DNA of 64,000 nt, taken from positions 88,793 through 152,792 of the forward strand of contig JAVEQI010000003.1 of assembly GCA_034007745.1 (NCBI GenBank), read 5' to 3'. This DNA is from Desulforapulum sp034007745. Lineage in GTDB: Bacteria; Desulfobacterota; Desulfobacteria; Desulfobacterales; Desulfobacteraceae. The position numbers and the translations under genes are program-made. Position 1 is the stretch's first letter; each line of letters opens with the position of its first letter. The notes below the pieces were generated by a model that was not told the DNA's origin, did not search any database, and worked only from the letters and a program-made list of their open reading frames with translations. Shown piece after piece: positions 18,344-27,558 of the stretch.

Positions 18344-19445
18344 ATGTCCATAGACCTCAAACAGACCATAGTCGAATTTTACGAAAAAGCAGAGCAGTTA
18401 AAGGAGTATCTTTGACCTTCCCGTCAAGAGAAATCGATTAAGGGAACTTGAAAGCATGACCGCCCGGGAAGACTTCTGGAACGACCCGGACGATGCCACG
18501 GCAAAGCTCAAAGAGAGAACCAGGATTTTCGAATTGATCGATACCTGGGACTCTATTTATACTGAAATTGAAGATGCTGAAACCCTTTTAGAGCTTGCCA
18601 GCGAAGAGGGTGACAAGGAGGCTGAAGAAGAGGTTGATCTTCTGCTGAGCAGCCTCGGGAAGAGGGTCAAGAAATTTTCAGTCGCCCTCATGCTCGACGG
18701 CGAGGACGATACAAAGAATGCCATTGTATCGATCAACGCCGGTGCCGGAGGGACCGACTCCCAGGACTGGACCGAGATGCTTTTTCGCATGTACAGCCGG
18801 TGGATAGATAAAAAGGGGTTAAAGCTTCATATGATTGACTATCAGCCGGGGGATGAGGCAGGTGTCAAGGGGGTAACCTTCAGCGTATCCGGCGAATACA
18901 GCTATGGGCTCCTCAAGGTTGAGTCCGGCGTTCACAGGCTGGTCCGCATCTCACCGTTCAATGCCAGTGGAAAGCGCCAGACATCCTTTGCATCGGTGTT
19001 TGTCTATCCCGAGCTGACCGATGAGATCCAGGTGGTTATCGACGAGGGGGATTTGAGAATAGATGTTTATCGGGCAAGCGGTGCCGGTGGTCAGCACGTG
19101 AACAAGACGAGCAGCGCCGTGCGCATCACTCATATTCCCACCGGCGTGGTGACCCAGTGCCAGCAGGAATCTTCCCAGCACAGAAACAAGGAGATCGCCA
19201 TGAAGGTTCTTCAGTCAAGGCTCTACCAGATCGAAAAGGAGAAGCAGAACCGCAAGATGCAGGATCTCCACGACGGTAAAGATGAGATTGCCTGGGGAAG
19301 CCAGATACGATCCTACGTGCTTCACCCCTACCGCATGGTCAAGGATCACAGGACCGAATACGAGGTCGGTGACGTTGACAGGGTGTTGGACGGAGATCTT
19401 GACCAGTTCATTGAAGAGGCCCTGCTGTCCGGCAAGGAGAGTTAA
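18344..19445 (+). CDS. prfB: Peptide chain release factor 2, with programmed +1 frameshift
   Basis: The first 23 codons (18344-18412) end at an in-frame TGA; reading resumes one base later at GAC (18414) and gives a 366-residue RF2. The protein has the SPF tripeptide (in VRISPFNASG), which recognises UAA and UGA, and the GGQ motif in GAGGQHVNKTSS, which triggers peptide release. The length matches the family only if the frameshift occurs. An AGGAG site precedes the ATG. Expression should be autoregulated: low RF2 favours the frameshift and so more RF2. Confidence 0.97.
18401..18416 (+). promoter_or_regulatory. prfB programmed frameshift site
   Basis: AAGGAG sits just before TATCTTTGAC, the conserved RF2 slippery site: the CTT codon slips to TTT ahead of the UGA stop, stimulated by the internal Shine-Dalgarno sequence. 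The stop codon is at 18413-18415 and the new frame begins at GAC 18414. Confidence 0.95.
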
Positions 19446-19447
19446 TC

Positions 19448-20008
19448 TTGACCATCAACCCGACAGAGATAATCCATGAGTTTTACGAGCCTGGTTCCAG
19501 GGTCTGTGAGATCCTTTTACGCCACGGTGAGCAGGTGGCGCAAAAGAGCCTCAAGATAGCAGCGTTTGTAACCCATTCCGAAATAGATCTTCTGTTTCTT
19601 GAACAGGCAGCCATGCTCCACGACATCGGGATTTTCATGACCAGGGCCCCAAACCTTGGATGCTTTGGCCGTCATCCATATCTGTGCCACGGATTCCTTG
19701 GAAGGGAGCTCCTTGACAACCTTGGTTTTCCAGGCCACGCCCTTGTTGCGGAACGCCACACAGGGGCCGGGATAACAGAGATGAACATAAGGGAGAACAA
19801 CCTTCCACTTCCCCTGCGGGATATGGTACCTTTGACTATTGAGGAGATCATTATCTGCGTTGCAGACAAGTTTTTTTCCAAAACCCCGGGCCTGAATAGA
19901 AAAGAAAAGTCCATGGAGACGGTCATCAAAGAGCTTGAATCCATCGATTCCGGCCATGCGGCTCGCTTCTCTGCTTGGGTGAATCAGTGGGTAGTGGGTA
20001 GTGGGTAG
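19448..20008 (+). CDS. HD-domain phosphohydrolase
   Basis: 186-residue protein with the HD signature MLHDIGIFM and a second histidine in AERHTGAGIT, the metal-binding pattern of HDIG phosphohydrolases (nucleotide or phosphodiester hydrolysis). A TTG start at 19448 is supported by AAGGAG eight bases upstream inside the end of prfB; no ATG lies before the domain. The last codons (WVVGSG and the stop) are formed by the tandem repeat that starts here, so the natural C-terminus may have been replaced. Substrate unknown. Confidence 0.8.
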   Translation: MTINPTEIIHEFYEPGSRVCEILLRHGEQVAQKSLKIAAFVTHSEIDLLFLEQAAMLHDIGIFMTRAPNLGCFGRHPYLCHGFLGRELLDNLGFPGHALVAERHTGAGITEMNIRENNLPLPLRDMVPLTIEEIIICVADKFFSKTPGLNRKEKSMETVIKELESIDSGHAARFSAWVNQWVVGSG

Positions 20009-20082
20009 TGGGTAGTGGGTAGTGGGGAGTGGGGAGTGGGGAGCAGCTAAAAGCTAATAGCTAACCGCTAACAGCTAATACA
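19987..20082 (+). repeat. 7-bp tandem repeats, two unit types
   Basis: About five GGGTAGT units are followed by three GGGGAGT units and then, in a different unit, AGCTAAA, AGCTAAT, AGCTAAC, CGCTAAC, AGCTAAT. Both parts keep a strict 7-base period. The block contains the stop codon of the HD gene and ends 14 bases before the crotonase gene. Related blocks are at 14297, 33329 and 53197, and one unit at 10447-10480. Confidence 0.9.
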
Positions 20083-20096
20083 ACGGAGGAAACACC

Positions 20097-20858
20097 ATGG
20101 ACTATTGCGAAGATGAGGCTCTGTTCACAGGGAGGTTAGATGGCCGGGTGGCCGTGGTTAAGTTCAAGGGAAATCTTTTAAATAATATGACCTGCCTGAT
20201 GGCAAAGGAGAGATTGTTTCATTTCCTCGACCTGGTGGAGAAGGACAAAAAGATCAGGGTGCTTTTAATCTTTGGTCCAGATAAACGCATTGACCAGGAT
20301 GCCTGCCAGGGGTTTTACACTAAGTTTGCCACCGGTGAGGTAGGGCTTGGTGATCTTGAGCGCCTCAACAACGCCGTCAATCAGTTTGTGATCAGGATGA
20401 CCACCTTTGATAAGATGGTCATCCATGCCGGCAAGGGTCCTGTGGCACCGGTTTTCTTTAATATGGGGCTTGCCTGCGACTGGCGGATCATTGCAGATGA
20501 TACAGTCTTCCAGAATCCCTGCATAGATATGGGACTGATACCCAAGGGCGGCGGTGTTTTTTTCTTCCAGAGACTCATGGGGAGGGGGGTCACCGCAGAT
20601 CTGCTCTATTCGGGAAAAACCATCGATGCCCGGGAGGCACTGGCCCTGGGGCTTGTTAACCGGGTTGTGCCTTTGGGCATGTTTGAGATAGAGGCCCTCA
20701 GTTCGGCAGAGGCTTTTTCTCAAAAGCCCCTGCGATCAATTCTGGGGGTAAAACGCCTCCTCAACTACCCAGTAAAAGATCTTGTCGATTTCCTTGCCCA
20801 TGAGGATGAGGTGATCAGAAATTCTTTTATCAAAACCCTGTCACAAAAAAACGAATAG
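20097..20858 (+). CDS. Enoyl-CoA hydratase/isomerase (crotonase) family protein
   Basis: 253 residues with the crotonase fold: GPVAPVFFNMGLACDWRIIADD forms the oxyanion-hole region and IPKGGGVFFFQRLMG the second loop, followed by ALALGLVNRVVP. The catalytic glutamates of typical hydratases are not obvious at the expected places (IPKGGG has no Glu), so the reaction may differ from hydration. A GGAGG site precedes the ATG. It converges, with one base between them, on the acyl-CoA ligase gene, which points to fatty-acid or aromatic acyl-CoA metabolism. Confidence 0.8.
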   Translation: MDYCEDEALFTGRLDGRVAVVKFKGNLLNNMTCLMAKERLFHFLDLVEKDKKIRVLLIFGPDKRIDQDACQGFYTKFATGEVGLGDLERLNNAVNQFVIRMTTFDKMVIHAGKGPVAPVFFNMGLACDWRIIADDTVFQNPCIDMGLIPKGGGVFFFQRLMGRGVTADLLYSGKTIDAREALALGLVNRVVPLGMFEIEALSSAEAFSQKPLRSILGVKRLLNYPVKDLVDFLAHEDEVIRNSFIKTLSQKNE

Positions 20859-20859
20859 T

Positions 20860-22584
20860 CTACTCTTCGTCCCTGAGCACCCGGCGAAGGACCTTACCCA
20901 CGTTGGAAACAGGGATATCGTTTTTGAACTCAATTTTTCTGGGTCGTTTGTAGCCAGCCATGTTTTCCTTGCAGAATTTCATCATCTCCTCAAGGGTCAG
21001 GATCTCGCCGGGCTTTGGTTTGATAAAAGCCTTGACGCTCTCCCCGCTTCTCTGGTCTGGAATGCCCACGACTGCCACGAGCTCCACCTTGGGGTGGGTG
21101 TAGATGATGTCCTCCACCTCCCTTGGGTAGACGTTAAATCCGCCTACCAGGATGAGGTCCTTTTTGCGGTCGGTTATGACCACGTAACCATCCTGGTCGA
21201 TGTGGGCTATGTCACCGGTGAGAAAATAGCGGTCTCCGTTGATGTTTTTGAATACTTGGTCATTGGCGTCGGGGCGTTTCCAATATCCCTTCATGACCTG
21301 GGGGCCGCATACTGCAAGCTCACCGTCCTCACCCCTGGGAAGCTCTTGTTCTCCCGTTTCTATATCCATGATTTTTACATTTGTGCTGGGCAGGGGAAAG
21401 CCTATGGAGCCTATTTTTCGGGTTTCCTTGAAGGATGGGTTCATGCATACGGCAGGCGATGTTTCCGTTAATCCATAGGCCTCGAAAAGTGTTGATCCCG
21501 TGCTCTCTTCAAACTGCCGGCAAACTTCCGGGGGCAGGGGGGCACCACCGGAAAGGCAGCCCATGAAGGATGAGAGATCGTACTTTTTTAAATGAACATG
21601 GTTTGTAAAGGCCACAAAAATGGTGGGAACTGCTGTCATAAAGGTGGGGCGAAATTTCTCGACGGCCTTGAGAACGTCGGTGAACGGCGGTTTTCCCGCC
21701 CTTGGGTCCGGGATACAGATGAGTTTGCTTGCGGAAAGAGCTGAAAAGAGAAGGGCACTTGTGATACCGAAGCTGTGGTACCAGGGCAGTACCCCAAGGT
21801 AGGTATGATAACCCCCGTGGCGAATTTTTTCAGGCTTGCCGCCCTTTTCGTGGACAAGTCTTACGTACTCGTCACAGGCCTCAATGTTGTGGGCAAAATT
21901 GGCGTGGGTAAGTTCGGCCCCCTTGGGGACTCCCGTGGTGCCACCGGTGTAAAGCATGACGGCCGTATCCTTGTCCGGATCTATCTCAACGGCCGGGGGG
22001 GTAGGCCTTGAGGCCTTGACAATGTCGTCAAACATCAGGTGACCGGGTTCGTGGTAGGTAGCTTTTGGGATTTTTCCGAGAAGCGAACCGATAAAGGCCT
22101 GTGCCCTGGGAAGGTAGGACTTGATGTTGCAGACCACAACAGTTTCAACGTCGGTGTCCTTTATGGCCTTGACCGTATTCTTGTAAAATTCCGGGTGATC
22201 CATGCAGAAGACCAGCTTTGCCTCAGAGTCGCACAGCTGGTGGTTGAGTTCTGTGGGCGTGTAGATCGGGTTGCAGTTGACGCAAACGGCCCCTGCCTTG
22301 AGTATGCCAAAGAAGATTTCTGGAAACTGGGGAATGTTGGGAAGGAAAAGGGCAACCCTGTCGCCCTTTACAATGCCCTGCTCATAAAGAAAGTTTGCAA
22401 CCCTGTCCGCCGTATCCTTGACCTGGGCATAGGTTCGCATGGCACCGTTGAAAATGGTGAATACATTTTCAGGATAGAGCCGGGCAGAGTTGTCAAGAAC
22501 TTGGGAAAGGGGGTAGTGAAAGTTTGAGATCTCGTGTGCTACTCCTTCAGGCCAGAACGGGGTTTCCCATTTTGATGCGTTCAT
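20860..22584 (-). CDS. Long-chain fatty-acid-CoA ligase (AMP-binding)
   Basis: 574-residue acyl-CoA synthetase. The ATP/AMP signature is YTGGTTGVPKGAELTH; the later motifs are YGLTETSPAV, FLTGDIAHIDQDGYV, DRKKDLI and the C-terminal lysine region NVGKVLRRVLRDEE. It activates a carboxylic acid to the acyl-CoA through an acyl-AMP. A paralogue of nearly the same sequence is directly upstream at 22678, with a strong hairpin between them. Chain length preference cannot be read from the sequence. Confidence 0.9.
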   Translation of the reverse strand: MNASKWETPFWPEGVAHEISNFHYPLSQVLDNSARLYPENVFTIFNGAMRTYAQVKDTADRVANFLYEQGIVKGDRVALFLPNIPQFPEIFFGILKAGAVCVNCNPIYTPTELNHQLCDSEAKLVFCMDHPEFYKNTVKAIKDTDVETVVVCNIKSYLPRAQAFIGSLLGKIPKATYHEPGHLMFDDIVKASRPTPPAVEIDPDKDTAVMLYTGGTTGVPKGAELTHANFAHNIEACDEYVRLVHEKGGKPEKIRHGGYHTYLGVLPWYHSFGITSALLFSALSASKLICIPDPRAGKPPFTDVLKAVEKFRPTFMTAVPTIFVAFTNHVHLKKYDLSSFMGCLSGGAPLPPEVCRQFEESTGSTLFEAYGLTETSPAVCMNPSFKETRKIGSIGFPLPSTNVKIMDIETGEQELPRGEDGELAVCGPQVMKGYWKRPDANDQVFKNINGDRYFLTGDIAHIDQDGYVVITDRKKDLILVGGFNVYPREVEDIIYTHPKVELVAVVGIPDQRSGESVKAFIKPKPGEILTLEEMMKFCKENMAGYKRPRKIEFKNDIPVSNVGKVLRRVLRDEE

Positions 22585-22607
22585 TTTTTCTCCTTAATCT
22601 CGTGTCA

Positions 22608-22644
22608 AAGCCCTGGTGCAGTCTTTTTGATTGCACCAGGGCTT
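22608..22644 (-). terminator. Hairpin between the two ligase genes
   Basis: AAGCCCTGGTGCA and TGCACCAGGGCTT form a perfect 13-bp stem with an 11-base loop, placed between two tandem leftward paralogues. There is no T run in the leftward direction, so it may act as a partial terminator or stabilise the end of the upstream mRNA. Confidence 0.5.
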
Positions 22645-22677
22645 GGTTGGTCTGGACAGTGTGGTTTCATGCAGGAC

Positions 22678-24411
22678 TCAGGCTTTGACTTCCTCATCCC
22701 TGAGTACCCGGCGCAGTACCTTGCCCACGTTGGATACGGGTATATCGTCCCTGAATTCAATACTTCTGGGCCGTTTGTAACCGGCCATATTTTCTTTGCA
22801 GAATTCTCGCATCTCCTCAACGGTCACGGTTGAACCTGGCTTGAGTTTGATGAATGCCTTTACGCTCTCCCCGCTCCGCTGATCAGGAATGCCCACAACG
22901 GCAACGAGTTCAACACTTGGATGGGTGTAGAGGATATCTTCAACATCCCTGGGGTAGACGTTAAAGCCGCCAACAATGATCATATCTTTTTTCCGGTCCG
23001 TGATCAGGATGTAGCCGTCCTTATCAATGTGGGCAATGTCTCCGGTGAGAAAATAACGACATCCGTCAATATTTCTGAACACCTCTGCGTTGGCGTCGGG
23101 GCGATTCCAGTACCCCTTCATAACCTGGGGACCGCAAACGGCAAGCTCTCCGTCCTCACCCTGGGCGAGTTCCGTCTCGCCTGTGGCGAGATCCATGATT
23201 TTAACATGGGTTCCAGGCAGGGGAAAGCCAATGGAGCCGATTTTTCTCTGCTCCTTGTTGGTGGGGTTGGCGCTTACCACGGGGGCGGTTTCGGTAAGTC
23301 CATAGCCCTCAAAGATGGTAGCCCCGGTTTTATTTTCAAACTGCCTGCACACATCCGGGGGAAGGGGCGCTCCGCCTGAAAAGCATCCGATGATGGAGGT
23401 TAGATCGTACTTATCTATATCCCTGTGGTTGGTAAAGGCAACAAAAATGGTGGGAACGGCCGGCATGACTGTGGGCCTGTATTTTTGAACGGCCTTGAGA
23501 ACCTCGGTAAACGGGGGGGTTCCGGCCCTGGGGTCAGGGATGCATATGAGTTTGCTTCCCGAAAGTGGGGCTGAAAGCATGGCACAGGTGATGCCGAAGC
23601 TGTGATACCAGGGAAGGACTCCAAGGTAGGTGTGAAATCCGCCTTTTCTGATTCTTTCGGCAGGCTTGCCCTTTTCATGGACAAAACGGGCATACTCGTC
23701 CAGGGCCATGACATCGTAGGTGAAGTTTGTGTGGGTGAGCTCGGCTCCCTTTGGGACACCCGTGGTGCCGCCTGTGTAGAGCATTACTGCCGTATCGTTC
23801 TCGGGATCGATGGAGATTTTTGGGGGATTAGGGCTTGAAGAGGCAATCATGTCGTCAAACATGATATGGCCGGGTTCGTGGCTGTCGGCCTTGGGGATTT
23901 TTCCAAGCAGGGATCCGATAAATCCTTTGAGTTTCGGCAGGTAGGATTTGATGTTGCACACGACCACAGTTTCAATCTCTGTTCCCTTGATGGCCTGGAC
24001 CGTATTCGGGTAAAATACGGGGTGGTCCATGCAGAATACCATTTTTGACTCGGAATCGTTCAACTGGTGGTTGAGTTCGTTTGCTGTGTATATTGGGTTG
24101 CAGTTGACGCAGCAGGCACCTGCCTTGAGAATACCGAAGAAAATTTCTGGGAAATGGGGCAGGTTAGGCAGGAAGATAGCTACCTTGTCGCCCTTTTTGA
24201 TTCCTTTTTTTACGAGAAAGCTGGCTATCCTGTCCGACGTATCCTTTACCTGGGCATAGGTCTTTGTGGCGCCGTTAAAAATGGTGAAAACATTGTCCGG
24301 AGTTTTTTTTGCATAATCATCAAGAATTTTGAACAGCGGAAAATTGTAGTCGGGAACAGTTGTGGCAACTCCTTTGGGCCAGAAAGGGGTCTTCCATGTT
24401 GGTGTGTCCAT
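22678..24411 (-). CDS. Long-chain fatty-acid-CoA ligase (AMP-binding), paralogue
   Basis: 577-residue acyl-CoA synthetase that is colinear with the downstream gene along its whole length and shares all motifs (YTGGTTGVPKGAELTH, YGLTETAPVV, FLTGDIAHIDKDGY, NVGKVLRRVLRDEE). The pair is best explained by a tandem duplication. It follows glnE by 26 bases on the same strand and could be cotranscribed with it. Two enzymes of different chain-length preference or expression are possible. Confidence 0.9.
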   Translation of the reverse strand: MDTPTWKTPFWPKGVATTVPDYNFPLFKILDDYAKKTPDNVFTIFNGATKTYAQVKDTSDRIASFLVKKGIKKGDKVAIFLPNLPHFPEIFFGILKAGACCVNCNPIYTANELNHQLNDSESKMVFCMDHPVFYPNTVQAIKGTEIETVVVCNIKSYLPKLKGFIGSLLGKIPKADSHEPGHIMFDDMIASSSPNPPKISIDPENDTAVMLYTGGTTGVPKGAELTHTNFTYDVMALDEYARFVHEKGKPAERIRKGGFHTYLGVLPWYHSFGITCAMLSAPLSGSKLICIPDPRAGTPPFTEVLKAVQKYRPTVMPAVPTIFVAFTNHRDIDKYDLTSIIGCFSGGAPLPPDVCRQFENKTGATIFEGYGLTETAPVVSANPTNKEQRKIGSIGFPLPGTHVKIMDLATGETELAQGEDGELAVCGPQVMKGYWNRPDANAEVFRNIDGCRYFLTGDIAHIDKDGYILITDRKKDMIIVGGFNVYPRDVEDILYTHPSVELVAVVGIPDQRSGESVKAFIKLKPGSTVTVEEMREFCKENMAGYKRPRSIEFRDDIPVSNVGKVLRRVLRDEEVKA

Positions 24412-24437
24412 CGTCTCTCTCCTTTTCGTTCAGGTCC

Positions 24438-27320
24438 TTATGGCTTAAAGATCTCCTTATAAATTTCGAAGACCCGCTCTTTAATTTTAGAAAAATGATC
24501 CGACAGCTTTGTCTCCTGCTCCTCCTTGAGGTCAAGCCTGTGGATCGCCCGTCGCTGGACAAGATATGCCTGTTTTACCTCTTCAGCCTTGGTCTGGGTC
24601 AATATCTTTTCCCGGGCAAGGGTCTCTATCAGGCGTACATTGTCGGTCCAGCGGGTGAGTTCTGGGTGGTCATGGCTATGCCTTAAAACCAAATATTGAA
24701 CCAGGAATTCAATGTCAACTATGCCGCCCCTCTCCTGCTTGAGGTCCATAACTCCTGGTTTGAGATGTTTTTCACGCAGGCGTTCTCTCATCTCGTTTAC
24801 CTCTTTTTTCAGGGCTTGCTCATCCCTTTCGGCCCTGAGTGCCTTATCCCTTATTCTGATGAAACGACTCTTAAGTTCAGGGTCGCCGGCCAGGGGTCTT
24901 GCCCGGACAATGGCCTGGATTTCCCAGGTCCAGGCTTGGTTGCCTATGTACTCTTCAAAGACGTTTATTTCGCTTACGATCATTCCGGACAGGCCCGAGG
25001 GTCTCAGTCGCATATCTGTTTCGTACAGGGTTCCGGCGGCGGTGTGAACGGTAAGGGCGTGGATGATTCTCTGACCCAGCATCGAGTAAAAACGTATGTT
25101 TTCTATCTCTTTTCTTCCCCCCAGGGTGGTGCCCTCTTCTCCTGAATGGATAAACACAAGGTCGAGGTCTGACCTGTATCCAAGTTCTATCCCCCCGAGT
25201 TTTCCATAGGCAATGGCTGCAAAGCCGGGAAAATTTGACCCGTTCCTCTGAACACCCGATGGGGTTCCGTATTTTTCTGCAATCTGATCCCATGCGATTT
25301 TGATTACCCATTCAAGAACGGTTTCAGCGATATGGGTAAGAGTGTCGCTCACCTTCATCAGGGGATAATCCCTGCTTATGTCTGCAACGGCTGTCCTCAG
25401 GGTGTTTGTGTGCCGGAAAATGCAGAGTTCTTCGATTTGAAACTCTGCATCCCCTAAAGGTATCTGGGACATTCTGTGTTCAAGTTCAATTCCTAGTTCT
25501 TCTTTGGTGGGCAGGGCCTGGTCCTTGTCAGGGCCCAGGAGTTCGTCCAGAAGAGCTGGGTGCTTTGATACAAAGTCGATTATCCAGGGGCTTTCAGCGG
25601 CAAGGCCCGCAAGCTGGTCAAGCACCTCAGGTTTTTCAAGGAGAAGGGAAATGTAGCAGGTGCGTCGTTCGATGGTGATAACAAGATCCACAAGCCTTGA
25701 GAGAACTGTTTCAGCCGAATCCTGCTCCCCGGCTTTTTGGATGATTCTTGGAACAAGCCTGTTAAGGCGTTCCCGGCCGTTGGCCGTAAGTCGCTGGGTA
25801 TTGGGATTTCTCTCCAGGGATTTCAGCAGGCTGATGACTTTTTTCGGATCTTTAAATCCAGGTAGGGTATTAAGGGGAATGTTGTCGCCCTGGGGCTCCC
25901 AGAGCTGGGGGTCATTTATATTTTGCCAAAGATAGCTGAACTGGTTTGTCCGGTCTTGTTTTTTATCCTTCTCTTCCACGAGGAGATAGTTGAAGTGGAT
26001 CTGCACGATCCGCCTGTGTCGGTCGAGCTCATGGACAAACAGGTCCCAGGTGTTAAAATTCATGGACAGGGCAAGGCGCAATCGGTCGGTTGAACCCCGG
26101 GGAAGATCGTGGGTCTGGAGATCTCCATACTCCTGGAGTCTGTGCTCAACCTTTCGTAAAAAATGATAGGCATCGGTCAATTCCTTTCGGGTTCCATCGT
26201 CAATAGAGGTCTGCTGGTTGAGCAGGGCCAGCACCTTAAGGATTTTTCGTTCCTGGAATTCAGGCTCCACCCCTCCCCGGATCAGCTGGAACAGCTGGCC
26301 GAAAAACTCAATTTCCCGGATGCCCCCCGGTCCTATCTTGATGTTATGTTTGAATTTTTTGTCTCGTATCTGAAGGGAAATTCTTCGTTTCATATCCCGG
26401 AAGGATTCAAAACTGCCGTAGTCCAGGTAGCGCCGGTAGATAAAGGGGTTGAGGGCCGCAAGGAGCCGGTTGCCCGCCTCGATGTCTCCAGCAACGGGTC
26501 TTGCCTTGATCAGGGCATAGCGTTCCCATTCCCTGCCCTGGGTCTGGTAATAATTGACCATGGAGTCAAAACTGGTTACCAGGGGACCGGTTGTCCCAAA
26601 TGGCCGTAACCTTGTATCGACTCGGAAGATGGTGGCTTCAGCCATGGTTGAATCAAACATCCGTAAAAAATTCCTGCACAGCCTTGTGAAAAATTCTTCG
26701 TTGGTATGGCTTCGTCCGCCACCAGTAGTAACTCCCTCCCATGGATAGGCAAAGATCAGGTCTATGTCCGATGAGAAGTTCAGCTCCCGGGCTCCGAGTT
26801 TCCCCATGCCAAGGACGATTATTCTTTGCTTTGAACCCTGACTGTTCATTGGGGTTCCGTAGGTGGAACAAAGTTCACCATAGAGAATAGTAAAAGTTTT
26901 GTCAATACAAGCTTGGGCAAGGTCCGATAGATCACCTGTGGTCTGTTCCAGGGTGGCCTTTTCGTTTAAATCCTGCCATGCGATTCTTATCATTTCTCGC
27001 TGGCGAATACGGAGGAGAATCTCCTTGAAATTTTCCCTGGTGGTGGTTTCGGTGATGTTTTGCTGGAGCTTTGCACCGTACTCCCCCGGTCCATAGGCTC
27101 GTTCAAGATCCTTTGATTCAATCAGATCCATCAGGATTTCGGGGTGGCGGGTGGCGGTTGTTGCGATGAACTCACTGAAGAGTAAGGCCCGGTCAAGATC
27201 TCTTTTAAAGCTTTGCTCCCGGGGCAGAATAAATCCCCTTAGATTGAGTTGTGCCCCAAGAAGGGCATGCCTGTCCCTGAGCTGTTTGGCCAGTGGTCGA
27301 GAGAGTTTTTCAGGGTCCAT
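24438..27320 (-). CDS. glnE: Glutamine synthetase adenylyltransferase
   Basis: 960-residue bifunctional enzyme with two related nucleotidyltransferase halves. The N-terminal (deadenylylating) site is ELNFSSDIDLIFAY and the C-terminal (adenylylating) site is YRSDLDLVFIH, each with the G-(S/R)-x-D-x-D metal-binding pattern, separated by a helical region. It switches glutamine synthetase activity in response to nitrogen status through PII. No glnB or glnA is nearby. It is divergent from the carA leader. Confidence 0.95.
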   Translation of the reverse strand: MDPEKLSRPLAKQLRDRHALLGAQLNLRGFILPREQSFKRDLDRALLFSEFIATTATRHPEILMDLIESKDLERAYGPGEYGAKLQQNITETTTRENFKEILLRIRQREMIRIAWQDLNEKATLEQTTGDLSDLAQACIDKTFTILYGELCSTYGTPMNSQGSKQRIIVLGMGKLGARELNFSSDIDLIFAYPWEGVTTGGGRSHTNEEFFTRLCRNFLRMFDSTMAEATIFRVDTRLRPFGTTGPLVTSFDSMVNYYQTQGREWERYALIKARPVAGDIEAGNRLLAALNPFIYRRYLDYGSFESFRDMKRRISLQIRDKKFKHNIKIGPGGIREIEFFGQLFQLIRGGVEPEFQERKILKVLALLNQQTSIDDGTRKELTDAYHFLRKVEHRLQEYGDLQTHDLPRGSTDRLRLALSMNFNTWDLFVHELDRHRRIVQIHFNYLLVEEKDKKQDRTNQFSYLWQNINDPQLWEPQGDNIPLNTLPGFKDPKKVISLLKSLERNPNTQRLTANGRERLNRLVPRIIQKAGEQDSAETVLSRLVDLVITIERRTCYISLLLEKPEVLDQLAGLAAESPWIIDFVSKHPALLDELLGPDKDQALPTKEELGIELEHRMSQIPLGDAEFQIEELCIFRHTNTLRTAVADISRDYPLMKVSDTLTHIAETVLEWVIKIAWDQIAEKYGTPSGVQRNGSNFPGFAAIAYGKLGGIELGYRSDLDLVFIHSGEEGTTLGGRKEIENIRFYSMLGQRIIHALTVHTAAGTLYETDMRLRPSGLSGMIVSEINVFEEYIGNQAWTWEIQAIVRARPLAGDPELKSRFIRIRDKALRAERDEQALKKEVNEMRERLREKHLKPGVMDLKQERGGIVDIEFLVQYLVLRHSHDHPELTRWTDNVRLIETLAREKILTQTKAEEVKQAYLVQRRAIHRLDLKEEQETKLSDHFSKIKERVFEIYKEIFKP

Positions 27321-27344
27321 ATTTATTCTCTTTTAACAAAACTA

Positions 27345-27373
27345 TTGAAAAAATTGCTTGTTTTTCATATGGT
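27345..27373 (+). promoter_or_regulatory. Candidate sigma-70 promoter for carAB
   Basis: TTGAAA (27345-27350) and TATGGT (27368-27373) are 17 bases apart, upstream of the small leader frame and carA. The -10 box is a partial match only. Confidence 0.35.
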
Positions 27374-27426
27374 AAGCGGATTTATATATTGCTTAAACTG
27401 CCGAAAATGACAAGGATAAAAAGAGC

Positions 27427-27558
27427 ATGTGCCGTCTGTTTACACTTACAAGCAAGGATCCACTCTCTCCCATGGAAGCGATCAAGGCCCTTAATGTCGG
27501 GTGCATGATCAATAACCCCTATACAGGAGGTGGCAATTTTCTGCCACAAAATTTATGA
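27427..27558 (+). CDS. 43-residue leader frame resembling a class II amidotransferase N-terminus
   Basis: The frame begins MCRLFTLTSKDPLSPMEA and reads IKALNV, which matches the start of class II glutamine amidotransferase domains, where Cys2 is the nucleophile after removal of Met. After residue 24 the similarity is lost and the frame stops with TGA overlapping the carA ATG (ATGA). It is probably a truncated relict, but the overlap means its translation could be coupled to carA. AAGGAT lies ahead of its ATG. Confidence 0.45.
   Translation: MCRLFTLTSKDPLSPMEAIKALNVGCMINNPYTGGGNFLPQNL
27525..27557 (+). promoter_or_regulatory. carA ribosome-binding site separated from ATG by a hairpin
   Basis: AGGAGG (27525-27530) is 24 bases from the carA ATG, too far for normal initiation. 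Between them TGGCA (27531-27535) and TGCCA (27542-27546) form a stem with a six-base loop. When folded, the spacing shrinks to eight bases, which is ideal. Confidence 0.55.

Noticed and set aside
18413..18415. Apparent premature stop in prfB
   Set aside because: It is the conserved programmed frameshift site, not a mutation.
19987..20082. CRISPR-like array
   Set aside because: The period is only seven bases with no spacers, and no cas genes are present.
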